Below are positions 8,142 through 16,637 of a DNA stretch of 64,000 nucleotides, in pieces (position 1 is the stretch's first letter; each line of letters begins with the position of its first letter). A model generated the notes under the pieces. The model worked only from the letters and a program-made list of their open reading frames with translations, was not told the DNA's origin and did not search any database. The translations under genes and the position numbers were made by a program. The stretch comes from Herbaspirillum sp. CF444. GTDB taxonomy: Bacteria > Pseudomonadota > Gammaproteobacteria > Burkholderiales > Burkholderiaceae_D. The DNA lies in assembly GCF_000282135.1 (NCBI RefSeq), contig NZ_AKJW01000008.1, positions 1-64,000 on the forward strand. Direction: 5' to 3'.

Positions 8142-9719
8142 ATGCATAACGACGTTCTCCGTTCTCCGCCACGGCGCGGATTCTGCAATCTGTTGATCGG
8201 CGGTTCCGCCCTGACGCTGGCTTCGACGGGTTTTGGCGCATTGGCGGCATCGCTGGCTTCATCGACAAAGACGGCAACGACGGCGCCGGGTTTTACGGAT
8301 GGTTTCACGCGCGGCGCGCCGGAACTTCACGGCGTATCGGCGGACGCGATCCTGGCGTTTCTGGAGGCGGCGCAGAGTTCCGGTTTTGAGCTGCACAGCT
8401 TCATGCTGTACCGTCGCGGCGCGGTCATTGCCGAAGGGTGGTGGGATCCGTATCGCGCCGATCGCATCCACATGACGCATTCGGCGACCAAGAGTTTTGC
8501 CGTCTGCGGCGTCGGGCTGGCGCTGGCGGAAGGACGCTTCAGGCTGCGGGACAAGGTGGTGTCGTTTTTCCCGGAGATGTTGCCGGCCGATGTCGATCCC
8601 AAACTGGCGGCGATGACGGTCGAAGACTTGCTGACGATGCGCACCGGGCATGCCGAAGAAGTGTCGGGATCGGTCTGGCGTCAGATCAAGACCAGTTGGG
8701 TGGCGGAGTTTTTCAAGATTCCGGTGGTGCATCAACCGGGGACGAAATTCGTTTACACCAGTGCCGCCACCTACATGCTGTCGGCGATCATCAGCAAGAC
8801 CACCGGGCAGCCGCTGCGGGATTATCTGCAACCGCGCCTGTTCGAACCCTTGAACATCACCCGCTTCGAATGGCCGCTCGATCCCCACGGCATCAGCCCG
8901 GGCGCCAACGGCCTGAGTTGCGAGACCGCCGATCTGCTCAAGCTGGGCGTGCTGCACCTGCAAAACGGTATGTGGAACGGCAAGCAGGTCTTGCCGCGCG
9001 AGTGGGTGGCTGCGGTGCAGGCGCAACACGTGCCGGGGAAATACGGCTATCAATGGTGGCTGGGACCGCACGACTATTCGGCGCGCGGCTTGTTCGGGCA
9101 GTATGTGCTGGTGTTCCCGGAGAGCGATGCCGTGCTGGCGATGACGGCGGCGATCCAGCCCGGCAGGAATTTTCTCGGCGGTCTGCTGTACAAGCATTTT
9201 CCGGCAGCTTTTGGAAAGCAGCCCTTGCCGGACGATGCGCGCGCCGATCTGCGCCTCAGGGCGGTCACCGCAACCTTGCAGTTGCTGCCGCCGCTCAAAC
9301 CTTCGCATTCCCCGCTGGCCGGGCGGATCAGCGGACAACGCTTCGACATGGAGGCCAATGAGGACGGCGTCCGCAGCCTGCAGTTCGACTTCAGCGAAAC
9401 GCGTTGCCGTTTCACGATGACCGACGAGCGCGGCGTGCATACGATTGAAGCGGGGCTGCGCGAGAGAATCGAAAGCACCACGTCGATGTCGGCCTACAAG
9501 CTGCATCACGAATACCAGTTCGACGTCATGCGTGTTTCCGCAGGCGGCAGCTGGCAGGATGAACGCACCTTTGTGATGACGTGGTGCTTCTTTGAATCCA
9601 CCTTCCGCGACACGGTGGTCTGCGTGTTTTCGGATCATGGCGTCACGATGGAGCGTCGCGCCAACGTCAATTCGGGACCGCTGGCGCGTCCCGTCATGTC
9701 GGGGCGTATTGCGTCGTGA
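8142..9719 (+). CDS. exported serine hydrolase of the beta-lactamase/AmpC-like family
   Basis: A 525-residue protein with a twin-arginine signal (RRGFCNLL near residues 11-18, then a hydrophobic stretch), which suggests folding in the cytoplasm before Tat export. The class C beta-lactamase-like domain spans about residues 60-390 with the nucleophile motif S-A-T-K (HSATKSF) and the second motif Y-T-S (FVYTSAATY). A C-terminal region of about 130 residues follows, of the kind seen in many such esterases and peptidases. The ATG at 8142 is preferred over an in-frame ATG at 8025 because the signal peptide begins here; the ribosome site is weak. Substrate unknown; beta-lactam resistance should not be assumed. 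Confidence 0.85.
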   Translation: MHNDVLRSPPRRGFCNLLIGGSALTLASTGFGALAASLASSTKTATTAPGFTDGFTRGAPELHGVSADAILAFLEAAQSSGFELHSFMLYRRGAVIAEGWWDPYRADRIHMTHSATKSFAVCGVGLALAEGRFRLRDKVVSFFPEMLPADVDPKLAAMTVEDLLTMRTGHAEEVSGSVWRQIKTSWVAEFFKIPVVHQPGTKFVYTSAATYMLSAIISKTTGQPLRDYLQPRLFEPLNITRFEWPLDPHGISPGANGLSCETADLLKLGVLHLQNGMWNGKQVLPREWVAAVQAQHVPGKYGYQWWLGPHDYSARGLFGQYVLVFPESDAVLAMTAAIQPGRNFLGGLLYKHFPAAFGKQPLPDDARADLRLRAVTATLQLLPPLKPSHSPLAGRISGQRFDMEANEDGVRSLQFDFSETRCRFTMTDERGVHTIEAGLRERIESTTSMSAYKLHHEYQFDVMRVSAGGSWQDERTFVMTWCFFESTFRDTVVCVFSDHGVTMERRANVNSGPLARPVMSGRIAS

Positions 9720-9845
9720 GGGAGCTGGCTTGCCCTGTTTGGGATGGAGTGCAAGGCGCGAATCGGGGGAAAGACTGTGCGTCTTGAGCCTGATTCGTAA
9801 CGCAGTAATCCGCCCAAACAGTCCGCTTTCCCTCCGGTTTTTTCC

Positions 9846-9892
9846 CAGAAAGGGCGCTGGCCGCGTTGCGTTCCTTGCTAGCACCCTTTCTG
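9846..9892. repeat. long imperfect inverted repeat between hydrolase and effector-like gene
   Basis: CAGAAAGGG-C-GCT at 9846-9858 pairs with AGC-A-CCCTTTCTG at 9880-9892, a 13-base stem with one mismatch and a 21-base loop. No T-run follows, so it is not a standard terminator. The rest of the 367-base gap 9720-10086 holds no gene that can be supported, only the hrp box at its end and an AT-rich stretch at 9900-10000. Confidence 0.5.
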
Positions 9893-10011
9893 AGAAGAAT
9901 GCATTTCATGCCTATTGATGGAATGAGTTATAGCTTGTATGTACTACCTAATCCATTAATGTCATGTTTTCTGTTGAGCGGAAAGAGTGAAAAACTTTGA
10001 CTGGATCAAAT

Positions 10012-10040
10012 GGAACCGTCGCCCCGAGTCGCCTCACTCA
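10012..10040 (+). promoter_or_regulatory. candidate hrp box (GGAACC-N16-TCACTCA)
   Basis: GGAACC at 10012-10017 is followed after 16 bases by TCACTCA at 10034-10040. The hrp-box consensus recognised by HrpL-type sigma factors is GGAACC-N15/16-CCACNNA, so 12 of the 13 constrained or free positions agree and the first half is perfect. The site ends 46 bases before the ATG at 10087. It lies inside the longest possible frame of the downstream gene, which supports the internal start. Confidence 0.55.
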
Positions 10041-10086
10041 AAGCTGTCAAGCCGGCATATCGACCGGCCTTTTTCCAGATCTTGCC

Positions 10087-11802
10087 ATGTTTTCCTTTCC
10101 CCTTAACACATCCACCCAACTTTCCCATCCGGAACTCTCCGAGGAGAACGCACCGTTGCTTAGCCTGCCACCTCCGACGGCGCGTAACGGCGACACTCCC
10201 GTGGTACAGCGTATCGTGGATCGTCTCATCGAAGGCAAGGATGTGGGTCTGATCACCAACTTTGAAACCTTCAAGGATGGCGGTTTTAAAAAATTTGGCA
10301 TGGAAGAACTGCAATGGTTGCGCGATGAATTGAAGAAGGCCTTGCATGAGATATCAAGCACCGCCGCTCGGAAATCGCCCTCCGTGGCGGCGGAGGCCGG
10401 ACAGTTGCGCTTCGCTTATCAGAAAGTCCGCGCCGCAGTCTATTCTCGATTGGATGCTGCCGAATTGGACAATATCTGCCAGGATCTGGAGAAACTTCAT
10501 GGAGCCACCTTGAAAGCCCTCGATGTCCACTCCCCATCTCATGGGCTGAAGGTAAAGGAAATGGTGGCGCTCAAGGATGAAATCACTGCGGCGAAGGAAG
10601 CTTATAAGATTGCCTTGGGCATGAAAGCCGCAATCGATATGAAAAAAGCCGTTGCTGGACAACCGAATCATGCCGACAGCAGCCGACGCGATGGCCTGAT
10701 CAGTCAATGGCAGCAAGCAGTTAGCGAAAAAGTGGCTGATCTGCTCAAAAAAGGCAAGACGGTGCGCACCGCTGAAAAACAACAGGCGCTAAGATTTACG
10801 GACGCGCACAATAAAACCTTCGCCGACCTGGGCGTTGCAGACATCATCGAACGCCATTGCTGCCACATCGACGGGCCGCTGACGACATATCTCAACGGCA
10901 TGGATCCCTATGCTCCTCTACATTTGCGTTACGGTGCGGCTCTGGTCTTGAATAACGACGAGGACATCGCGTTCATTTGCGAGGATGTGGGCAAAGCGGA
11001 TTCCGACATTCTGCTCGTAGGCATTCCGGGGGCCAATGATAAAAGTTACGATCGGGTCTTGGTGTTTCAGCGTGTTCCCGATCTCGATCCCGAAGCGCAA
11101 CAGAGTTTCCGCTGGCTAATGCTGCCCAGCCAGGGCAACGACGTGGTCGATCCCACGAAAGCGCGCATGGGCCTCAAAGGAAAAATCGATGTCGACATTG
11201 CATCGCCCGTGACGGATCCCCAAGAGCTGACATTGGAACGTGCAATTGCACTGCGCGAAAGCAAAAAGCGTGATCTGTCGGGATTGCCTGTAGTACTGAG
11301 CGCGCCTGGAATGCTGATAGAGACAATTCACGGCGAGCAAGTTGTAGAGGGTATCCGTAACGATCGATATCCTCCCAACATGAACGTGCTGGAAACCTTC
11401 ATGAAAAATCATCTGGCAGGCAAGAATGACGCAATTTTGTTCTTTTTCACGCCACAAACCGCAGCGGTAAGTGAAACCATTGCGCTGGCAAAAAACTTGG
11501 GAAATAAGATAAATCATCAGGAGGCAGAAGAATGGCTTTACAAAAAACGTCACATGCCTGTTGTACCTGACAACCATAATTACCATGAACAGATCAGTTT
11601 CCTGGCGTCGGAGCCGACGATTGACGGCAACACGCCCATATTGCGAAATCTGGGCCTAAGCGAGGACCTGAACTTGAATGCCTTCGAGATATTCGATAGT
11701 CCTCGGATCGGCGGCGGCTTGCAATTATTTGACGATCTCCCTCCTGACATTCCACCCAGCCCGAGCGGTAGCACTGGTCACCTGGAATTGTTCGATGAGT
11801 GA
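10087..11802 (+). CDS. unrecognised 571-residue protein, candidate type III effector
   Basis: I do not recognise a known family. The protein has no signal peptide or membrane segment. The N-terminus (MFSFPLNTSTQLSHPELSE, then a Pro- and Ser-rich stretch to about residue 35) resembles type III secretion signals. Residues 90-260 look helical and charged; the central part includes the stretches RYGAALVLNNDEDIAFIC and DILLVGIPGANDKSYD, and the C-terminal 40 residues are acidic and proline-rich (DDLPPDIPPSPSG). The start is placed after the hrp box although no good ribosome site precedes it; the frame is open from a TTG at 9997. Base composition is visibly more AT-rich than the neighbours, and tRNA-Ser lies just downstream, both consistent with horizontal gain. 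Effector status is inference. Confidence 0.75.
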   Translation: MFSFPLNTSTQLSHPELSEENAPLLSLPPPTARNGDTPVVQRIVDRLIEGKDVGLITNFETFKDGGFKKFGMEELQWLRDELKKALHEISSTAARKSPSVAAEAGQLRFAYQKVRAAVYSRLDAAELDNICQDLEKLHGATLKALDVHSPSHGLKVKEMVALKDEITAAKEAYKIALGMKAAIDMKKAVAGQPNHADSSRRDGLISQWQQAVSEKVADLLKKGKTVRTAEKQQALRFTDAHNKTFADLGVADIIERHCCHIDGPLTTYLNGMDPYAPLHLRYGAALVLNNDEDIAFICEDVGKADSDILLVGIPGANDKSYDRVLVFQRVPDLDPEAQQSFRWLMLPSQGNDVVDPTKARMGLKGKIDVDIASPVTDPQELTLERAIALRESKKRDLSGLPVVLSAPGMLIETIHGEQVVEGIRNDRYPPNMNVLETFMKNHLAGKNDAILFFFTPQTAAVSETIALAKNLGNKINHQEAEEWLYKKRHMPVVPDNHNYHEQISFLASEPTIDGNTPILRNLGLSEDLNLNAFEIFDSPRIGGGLQLFDDLPPDIPPSPSGSTGHLELFDE

Positions 11803-11817
11803 GCCCGCTGTCAAAAC

Positions 11818-11856
11818 AAAAAAGCCTTGAGATCTCAATGAAATCAAGGCTTTTTG
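11818..11856. terminator. strong hairpin terminator after the effector-like gene
   Basis: AAAAAGCCTTGA and TCAAGGCTTTTT form a 12-base stem with a short loop. A-runs and T-runs on both sides allow use in both directions, for the effector-like gene (+) and the tRNA transcript (-). Confidence 0.85.
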
Positions 11857-11861
11857 TTCTT

Positions 11862-11951
11862 TGGCGGAAGGTGTGAGATTCGAACTCACGAAGGGCTTGC
11901 GCCCTCGCCAGTTTTCAAGACTGGTGCATTCAACCGCTCTGCCAACCTTCC
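11862..11951 (-). tRNA. tRNA-Ser (anticodon UGA)
   Basis: The minus strand folds as a class II tRNA. The acceptor stem is GGAAGGT/ACCTTCC and the D-arm contains AGCGGTTGAATGCA. The anticodon loop CTTGAAA gives anticodon TGA. There is a long variable arm, and the T-arm has GAGTTCGAATCTC. The discriminator G is followed by an encoded CCA (11862-11864). The 5' end is at 11951. Serine tRNA genes are common integration sites; no integrase or second tRNA end was found here. Confidence 0.96.
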
Positions 11952-12012
11952 TGCGCAAGCCGGGCATTATACATGAGTCGCCCGGCTGCGGTCATTTTTG
12001 ACTATCCGCCCG

Positions 12013-12816
12013 TCAGAAAATCCCCGGATAGGCGCCGCCGTCCATCAGCACGTTCTGGCCGTTGATGTAGCCGGCATGCTTGCTGCACAGGAAGGCGCAG
12101 GTGGCGCCGAATTCGTCGGGATCGCCGAAGCGTCCGGCCGGGGTTTCGGCCATGCGCTGTACGCGGACTTCTTCGGGTGTTTCGCCGGTCAGTTTGGCCG
12201 AGCCGACGAAGCTGCTGCGCAGGCGGTCTGTTTCGAAGCTGCCCGGCAACAGGTTGTTGATGGTCACGCCGCTTTTGGCGATGTGGCGCGAGACGCCGGC
12301 GACGAAGCCGGTCAGGCCCGAGCGGGCGCCGTTGGACAGGCCGAGGTCGTAGCGCGGCGCCTTGACCGAGCTGCTGGTGATGTTGACGATGCGGCCCCAG
12401 CCGCGCGCGATCATCTGGTCGACGGTGGCTTTGATCAGTTCGATCGGCGTGAGCATGTTGGCGTCGATGGCCTTGAGCCAGATGTCGCGATCCCAGTCGC
12501 GGAAGTCGCCCAGCGGCGGGCCGCCGGCATTGTTGACGAGGATGTCGGGTCCGCGGTTTTTTTCACCGGCGATTTCGTCGACGGCGGCGAGTGCCTTGGC
12601 GCGGCCTTCAGGCGTGGCGATGTCGGTGGCGACGGCGATCACCTTGATGTTGCCGAGCGTGCGCAGTTTGGCGGCGGCCTGGTCCAGCGCTTCCTGGCCG
12701 CGTGCGACGATGACGACGTGCGCGCCTTCGCGCGCCAGATGTTCGGCGCTGGCGTAGCCGAGGCCCTTGCTTGCACCGCAGACGAGGGCGATTTTTCCTT
12801 GAAGTCCTAAATCCAT
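12013..12816 (-). CDS. SDR family oxidoreductase with atypical active site
   Basis: A 267-residue short-chain dehydrogenase/reductase. The nucleotide site GASKGLG is at residues 14-20 and NNAG at 95-98. In the usual catalytic Tyr-x-x-x-Lys position the sequence reads SNGAR (161-165), so Ser replaces Tyr and Arg replaces Lys. The rest of the fold, including the end (FLCSKHAGYINGQNVLMDGG), is intact. Such variants form a recognised subgroup annotated as 3-oxoacyl-ACP reductase-like, whose reaction is unclear. The ATG at 12816 has AAGGA 10 bases upstream; the ATG at 12828 is too close to that ribosome site. It stands alone downstream of a small membrane-peptide gene. Confidence 0.88.
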   Translation of the reverse strand: MDLGLQGKIALVCGASKGLGYASAEHLAREGAHVVIVARGQEALDQAAAKLRTLGNIKVIAVATDIATPEGRAKALAAVDEIAGEKNRGPDILVNNAGGPPLGDFRDWDRDIWLKAIDANMLTPIELIKATVDQMIARGWGRIVNITSSSVKAPRYDLGLSNGARSGLTGFVAGVSRHIAKSGVTINNLLPGSFETDRLRSSFVGSAKLTGETPEEVRVQRMAETPAGRFGDPDEFGATCAFLCSKHAGYINGQNVLMDGGAYPGIF

Positions 12817-12993
12817 GATTTCTTGCATCCTTAATGTTGGGGTGTCACATGATGGCGTTATCGATACTTTGCTTCGCCGGATTAAAAATGTTCATCCGGC
12901 GCTTCCGAGCAGATCGCTTGCTGCGCTTGTGACGGCGAGGTCTGGCTGATAAACTGGCAGGCAGCTTGGAGAGGGGCGCTTGATCGGTCCGTT

Positions 12994-13089
12994 TTATTTT
13001 TTACGGATCAGATAGATCGCCAGCGCGATGATGACGACAACGCCGGCTTCGAGCACAACAACCAGAACGCCGCTACTTCCATTATTCAC
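12994..13089 (-). CDS. 31-residue single-span membrane peptide
   Basis: A short open frame starts at a GTG (13089) with AGGAG 6 bases upstream and ends at a TAA at 12994. It encodes a peptide with a hydrophilic N-terminus (MNNGSSG), a single hydrophobic segment of about 20 residues interrupted by one Glu, and a basic end (YLIRKK), a typical N-out/C-in small membrane protein. I do not recognise a family. It is read divergently from the TauE/SafE gene, whose start is 86 bases away. The 165 bases between it and the SDR gene show no other gene. Confidence 0.55.
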   Translation of the reverse strand: MNNGSSGVLVVVLEAGVVVIIALAIYLIRKK

Positions 13090-13175
13090 GCCTGTCTCCT
13101 TTTAGGTTCGCCGGTTCGGCAAGTCTTCTCGGTTTTTCAACGGGACTTGTCCAGCCAAGTGCGTACTTTACACCT

Positions 13176-13940
13176 ATGATGCATTCTTTGTATTTCACGG
13201 TCATTGTCAATTTCTTGCTAGGTGGCGTGCTCGGCGCAATCGGCGGTCTGTTCGGCATCGGAGGAGGGCTGATCGCGATTCCCGTATTGGGATTTTTGTA
13301 CGGGATGGATCAACAATTGGCGCAGGGCACAGCGTTGGTGATGATCGTGCCGAACGTCGTGATCGGATTCTGGCGCTACAAGCAGCGCAACAACATTGTG
13401 CTGAGTTCTACATTGCAGATGGCGGTGCCGGCGGTGTTCATGACCTACTTTGCGGCGCGCTTTGCAACCTCCATCGATGCGCGTTCGCTGCATCTGGCGT
13501 TTGCGATGTTCATGGGGGTGCTCGCCGTGTATTACCTGTGGACCTTGATGCGCAAGCAGAAGGAAATGATTCCGCGAGCCCGTCTTCCATTGAAATATAT
13601 TTTCCTGATGGGTATTGCGGCGGGAGCATCGGCGGGCTTTTTCAGCGTCGGCGGTGCGATCGTGGCGGTGCCGGGACTGGTCGGCTTGTTCGGCATGACG
13701 CAGACGGCGGCGCAAGGCCTTGGCCTGGCGATGGTGACGCCCGGCACGCTGGTGGCGCTATGGACTTACGCCAGCGCGGGACATGTGGACTGGAGCGTCG
13801 GTATTCCGCTGGCGCTGGGTGGCGTGCTGAGCATTTCCTGGGGCGTGGCGCTGGCGCATCATTTGCCGGAGCGGCGCCTGCGCATGCTGTTTTGCGGAGC
13901 GCTCATTGTCATTGCGCTGTGGATGATGACCCACGGTTGA
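13176..13940 (+). CDS. TauE/SafE family anion exporter
   Basis: A 254-residue membrane protein with about eight hydrophobic segments in two similar halves, each starting with the family's glycine-rich motif (GGLFGIGGGLIAIPVL at about residues 23-38; SAGFFSVGGAIVAVPGL at about 152-168). TauE/SafE proteins export sulfite, sulfoacetate or related anions across the inner membrane. No clear ribosome site precedes the ATG-ATG at 13176. It converges on the LysR gene with 3 bases between stops. Substrate unknown. Confidence 0.9.
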   Translation: MMHSLYFTVIVNFLLGGVLGAIGGLFGIGGGLIAIPVLGFLYGMDQQLAQGTALVMIVPNVVIGFWRYKQRNNIVLSSTLQMAVPAVFMTYFAARFATSIDARSLHLAFAMFMGVLAVYYLWTLMRKQKEMIPRARLPLKYIFLMGIAAGASAGFFSVGGAIVAVPGLVGLFGMTQTAAQGLGLAMVTPGTLVALWTYASAGHVDWSVGIPLALGGVLSISWGVALAHHLPERRLRMLFCGALIVIALWMMTHG

Positions 13941-13943
13941 CGC

Positions 13944-14870
13944 TCACGCCGCTTCTTTTTCCACCGGCACCGGCGGCACCTGCGCCGTCTGCTGCCGGAT
14001 GAATTCCACCAGGTCGCGCGCATACAGGGGCAGGGCATCCAGGTTCTGGACCACCATGCTGCGCTCGCGCACGCTCCAGGGATCGCTCAGTTCGATCAGG
14101 CTCAGTTGCATGGTCTGCTTGTGGCGCAGCGCAGCGGAGTGCGGCACGATGCCGATGCCGACGTTGGTCTCCACCATGCGGCACATGGCTTCGAAGCTGC
14201 GCACCTGAATCCGCAATTTGAGACGCTGGCCGCTTTCCGACACGATGCGGTTGAGGAAGTGATGCAGCGTGCTGCCTTCGTGCAGGCCGACGTGTTCGTA
14301 TTCCAGCGTTTCGGCAAAGCTCACCTTGCCGCTGTCGGCCAGCGGATGTTCCAGCGCGGTTGCCAGGACCAGGCGATCGGTGGAAAAGTTCAGGATCTCC
14401 AATCCCTCTCCCTGTACCGGGCCGGCGACGATGCCGATGTCGGCGGTGCCTTCCTGGATGCCGCGCAAGATGTCGTGATTCAGTCTTTCTTCCAGCGCCA
14501 CATTGACCTGCGGATGCAGCGTGAGGAATTTGCCGAGGATCTCGGGCATGAATTCCGTCACCGCCGTGGTGTTGGCGAAAATGCGGATGTAACCCTTGAT
14601 GCCGTTGTTGTACTGCTGCATGTCGCCCTTGAGACGTTCGACCTGCTGCATGAATTGTTGCGCATGGCTCAGGAAGGTCTGCCCGGCGGGAGTCAGTTGC
14701 ACGCCTTTGCTTTCGCGGTAGAGCAGGCGCATGCCGAAACGCGTTTCCAGTTCCTTGATGCGGTTGCTGGTCGCCGCCAGCGACATGTTCATGCGCTCGG
14801 CGCTGCGGGTGAGGCTGTTGAGTTCGGCAATCAGGATGAACAGGCGCAGGTCGGTCAGGTCGAATAGCAT
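13944..14870 (-). CDS. LysR family transcriptional regulator
   Basis: A 308-residue LysR regulator. The N-terminal helix-turn-helix (DLRLFILIAELNSLTRSAER, then MSLAATSNRIKELE) has Ala-Ala-Thr in place of the more common P-A/S-V-S, and the effector domain runs from about residue 92. The C-terminal tail is Pro- and Val-rich. No target gene is obvious: it converges on the TauE gene, and the gene behind it (VOC protein) reads the same way. Confidence 0.92.
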   Translation of the reverse strand: MLFDLTDLRLFILIAELNSLTRSAERMNMSLAATSNRIKELETRFGMRLLYRESKGVQLTPAGQTFLSHAQQFMQQVERLKGDMQQYNNGIKGYIRIFANTTAVTEFMPEILGKFLTLHPQVNVALEERLNHDILRGIQEGTADIGIVAGPVQGEGLEILNFSTDRLVLATALEHPLADSGKVSFAETLEYEHVGLHEGSTLHHFLNRIVSESGQRLKLRIQVRSFEAMCRMVETNVGIGIVPHSAALRHKQTMQLSLIELSDPWSVRERSMVVQNLDALPLYARDLVEFIRQQTAQVPPVPVEKEAA

Positions 14871-14950
14871 GATGTCTCTCTGAAGTGAGTGCCGGCATGA
14901 AGATGATGAGGGTGCCGGTCTGTTTTATCCAGACTTATATTACGCCTAAA

Positions 14951-15310
14951 TCAGACTTGCGAGGCATGCGCCAGCACATTGACCAGTTTGCCGAAGGGGT
15001 CTCGGATATAGAAGCGGCGCACGCCCCAGGGTTCGTCGACGGGACCGTATTCAAGCGGGATGTTCCTCTTTGCGACACGCAATAGCGCGGCTTCGATGTC
15101 GTCCACTTCGATCGACAGGTCCGGCGTCGGCGTGCCCGAGCCGCCTTCCGAAGCAAAGCTGATCTGTACGCTCATCTGTTCATCGGAGCCATAGGTGGCG
15201 ATCCAGCCGTGATCCATCAGCACGTCGAGTCCGAAGATGTCGCGGTAAAACGATCTGGCCTGGTCGACGGTCTCGGTATGGATGTTGGCGACGATGCGTT
15301 TGACCTTCAT
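14951..15310 (-). CDS. VOC (glyoxalase/bleomycin-resistance) family protein
   Basis: A 119-residue vicinal-oxygen-chelate protein made of two beta-alpha-beta-beta-beta units (KRIVANIHTETVDQARSFYRD at the start; DLSIEVDDIEAALLRV at the middle; RRFYIRDPFGKLVNVLAH at the end). The C-terminal DPFGKLVN motif is typical, but the metal-ligand pattern is incomplete, so it may be a binding protein rather than an enzyme. GGAG lies 6 bases before the ATG. It stands in a row of minus-strand genes but is spaced 80 or more bases from each. Confidence 0.85.
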   Translation of the reverse strand: MKVKRIVANIHTETVDQARSFYRDIFGLDVLMDHGWIATYGSDEQMSVQISFASEGGSGTPTPDLSIEVDDIEAALLRVAKRNIPLEYGPVDEPWGVRRFYIRDPFGKLVNVLAHASQV

Positions 15311-15395
15311 GGCGTTCTCCTGCCGGAAAATCGAGATTGGAAAAACGGGTCATGGCGACCCGTTTGGTTTGCATCGGATGGTAAGCAAGGAAGAA

Positions 15396-16637
15396 TTACT
15401 TTCCTTTGCCCATCGCTTCCATCATGCGCACCGTGAGATACAGGCGCGGCACGATGCTGTCGAGGTCGGCCCATTCGTCGGACGAATGGATGCGGTCGCC
15501 GACGATGCCCATGCCGTCGAGCACGATCGGCTTGCCGGTTTCCGGATGGTAGGCGAAACCGGCGTCGGTGCCGTAACGCATCGACACCGGCGTGATCGAC
15601 TTGCCGAGTTCCTTGTAGATGCCGTCGGCGGTGGCGGCGAGGCGATCGCTGTCGGCATTCTTGCTGAATGGTGGACGGCGGTTTTCAACCTTGACCTTGA
15701 CTTCGGTTTCCGGGATCAGCTTCTTCCGGACGATCTTGTCGGCATCGGCCTGCACGCGCTGGATCTCGCCGACGTCGGACATGCGCATGTCGGCGGTGGC
15801 GCTGGCTTTTTCAGGGATGATGTTGACGCGGTCGCCGGCCTGGATCACGGTCCAGTTCACGGTGGTGCCCTTGGCCGGACTGCCGAGATCTTTCAGCTGG
15901 ATGATCTGGTTGGACAATTCCACTGCGGCGTTGCGGCCGGCTTCCGGCGCGGAGCCGGCATGCGAGGCGCGACCCTTGACGTCGAGATGGACGTAGGCGA
16001 TGCCGTTGGTGGCGACCGTCACGACGTCGGCTTCGGGCGGTTCGAACACCAGCACGTAATCCTGATCGGCCGACAGTTTGGTGATCATCTCGCGCGAACC
16101 GAGCGAGCTTTTCTCTTCGTCGGGATTGAACAGCACGGTCAGCGTCTTGTAGTCCTTGAAGCCGCGTTCGCGCGCGATGTCGAGCGCATACACGATCAGC
16201 AGCGCGCCACCCTTGGCGTCGGCCACGCCGGGACCGTAGGCCTTGTTGCCGACGACCTTGAAGGGCCGTTTGGCCGCTTCGCCGACGCCGAACACGGTAT
16301 CGAAGTGGATCATCAGCATGATGTTCTTGGTGCCGCTGCCTTGCAGCTTGCCGATCACCATCTTGCCGGCCGCCGGCGGCGCGGCGACGATCTCGACGTT
16401 GGCGCCGACTTCCCTGAGGCGTTGCGCCAGTATGGCTTCCACTTGTCCGAGACCTTTGGCGTCATCGGTGCCGGAGTCGATGTTGACCAGCGTGGTTAGA
16501 TCCTTGATCAGCACATCCTTGCGTTTTTGTGCGGCTTGCAGCAGCGCGTTGTCAGCCGGTGCGGCTTGTGCATAAGAAGCGACGGGGGCGGCGCAGGCCA
16601 GCACGGCGACCAGCGACATCAGGTGTTTTTTCTTCAT
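15396..16637 (-). CDS. M20 family glutamate carboxypeptidase (CPG2-like), exported
   Basis: A 413-residue secreted zinc peptidase. A signal peptide (1-23, ending SYA-Q) is followed by the M20 catalytic domain with the zinc-site motifs HFD (111-113), D140 in GVADAKGG, the catalytic-ligand pair EE (174-175) and a C-terminal RIHSSDE (His near 385). The dimerisation insert lies between about residues 215 and 330. The closest well-known relative by pattern is carboxypeptidase G2, which removes C-terminal glutamate from folates and peptides in the periplasm. Folate activity is not proven by sequence. The upstream gap 16638-17013 holds no gene. Confidence 0.87.
   Translation of the reverse strand: MKKKHLMSLVAVLACAAPVASYAQAAPADNALLQAAQKRKDVLIKDLTTLVNIDSGTDDAKGLGQVEAILAQRLREVGANVEIVAAPPAAGKMVIGKLQGSGTKNIMLMIHFDTVFGVGEAAKRPFKVVGNKAYGPGVADAKGGALLIVYALDIARERGFKDYKTLTVLFNPDEEKSSLGSREMITKLSADQDYVLVFEPPEADVVTVATNGIAYVHLDVKGRASHAGSAPEAGRNAAVELSNQIIQLKDLGSPAKGTTVNWTVIQAGDRVNIIPEKASATADMRMSDVGEIQRVQADADKIVRKKLIPETEVKVKVENRRPPFSKNADSDRLAATADGIYKELGKSITPVSMRYGTDAGFAYHPETGKPIVLDGMGIVGDRIHSSDEWADLDSIVPRLYLTVRMMEAMGKGK

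Noticed and set aside
8142-9719. Beta-lactamase resistance gene
   Set aside because: The SxxK and YxS motifs are shared by esterases and peptidases; length, Tat signal and C-terminal domain do not point to AmpC.
9846-9892. Terminal inverted repeats of an insertion sequence
   Set aside because: The arms are only 21 bases apart, so no element body exists between them, and no transposase is present.
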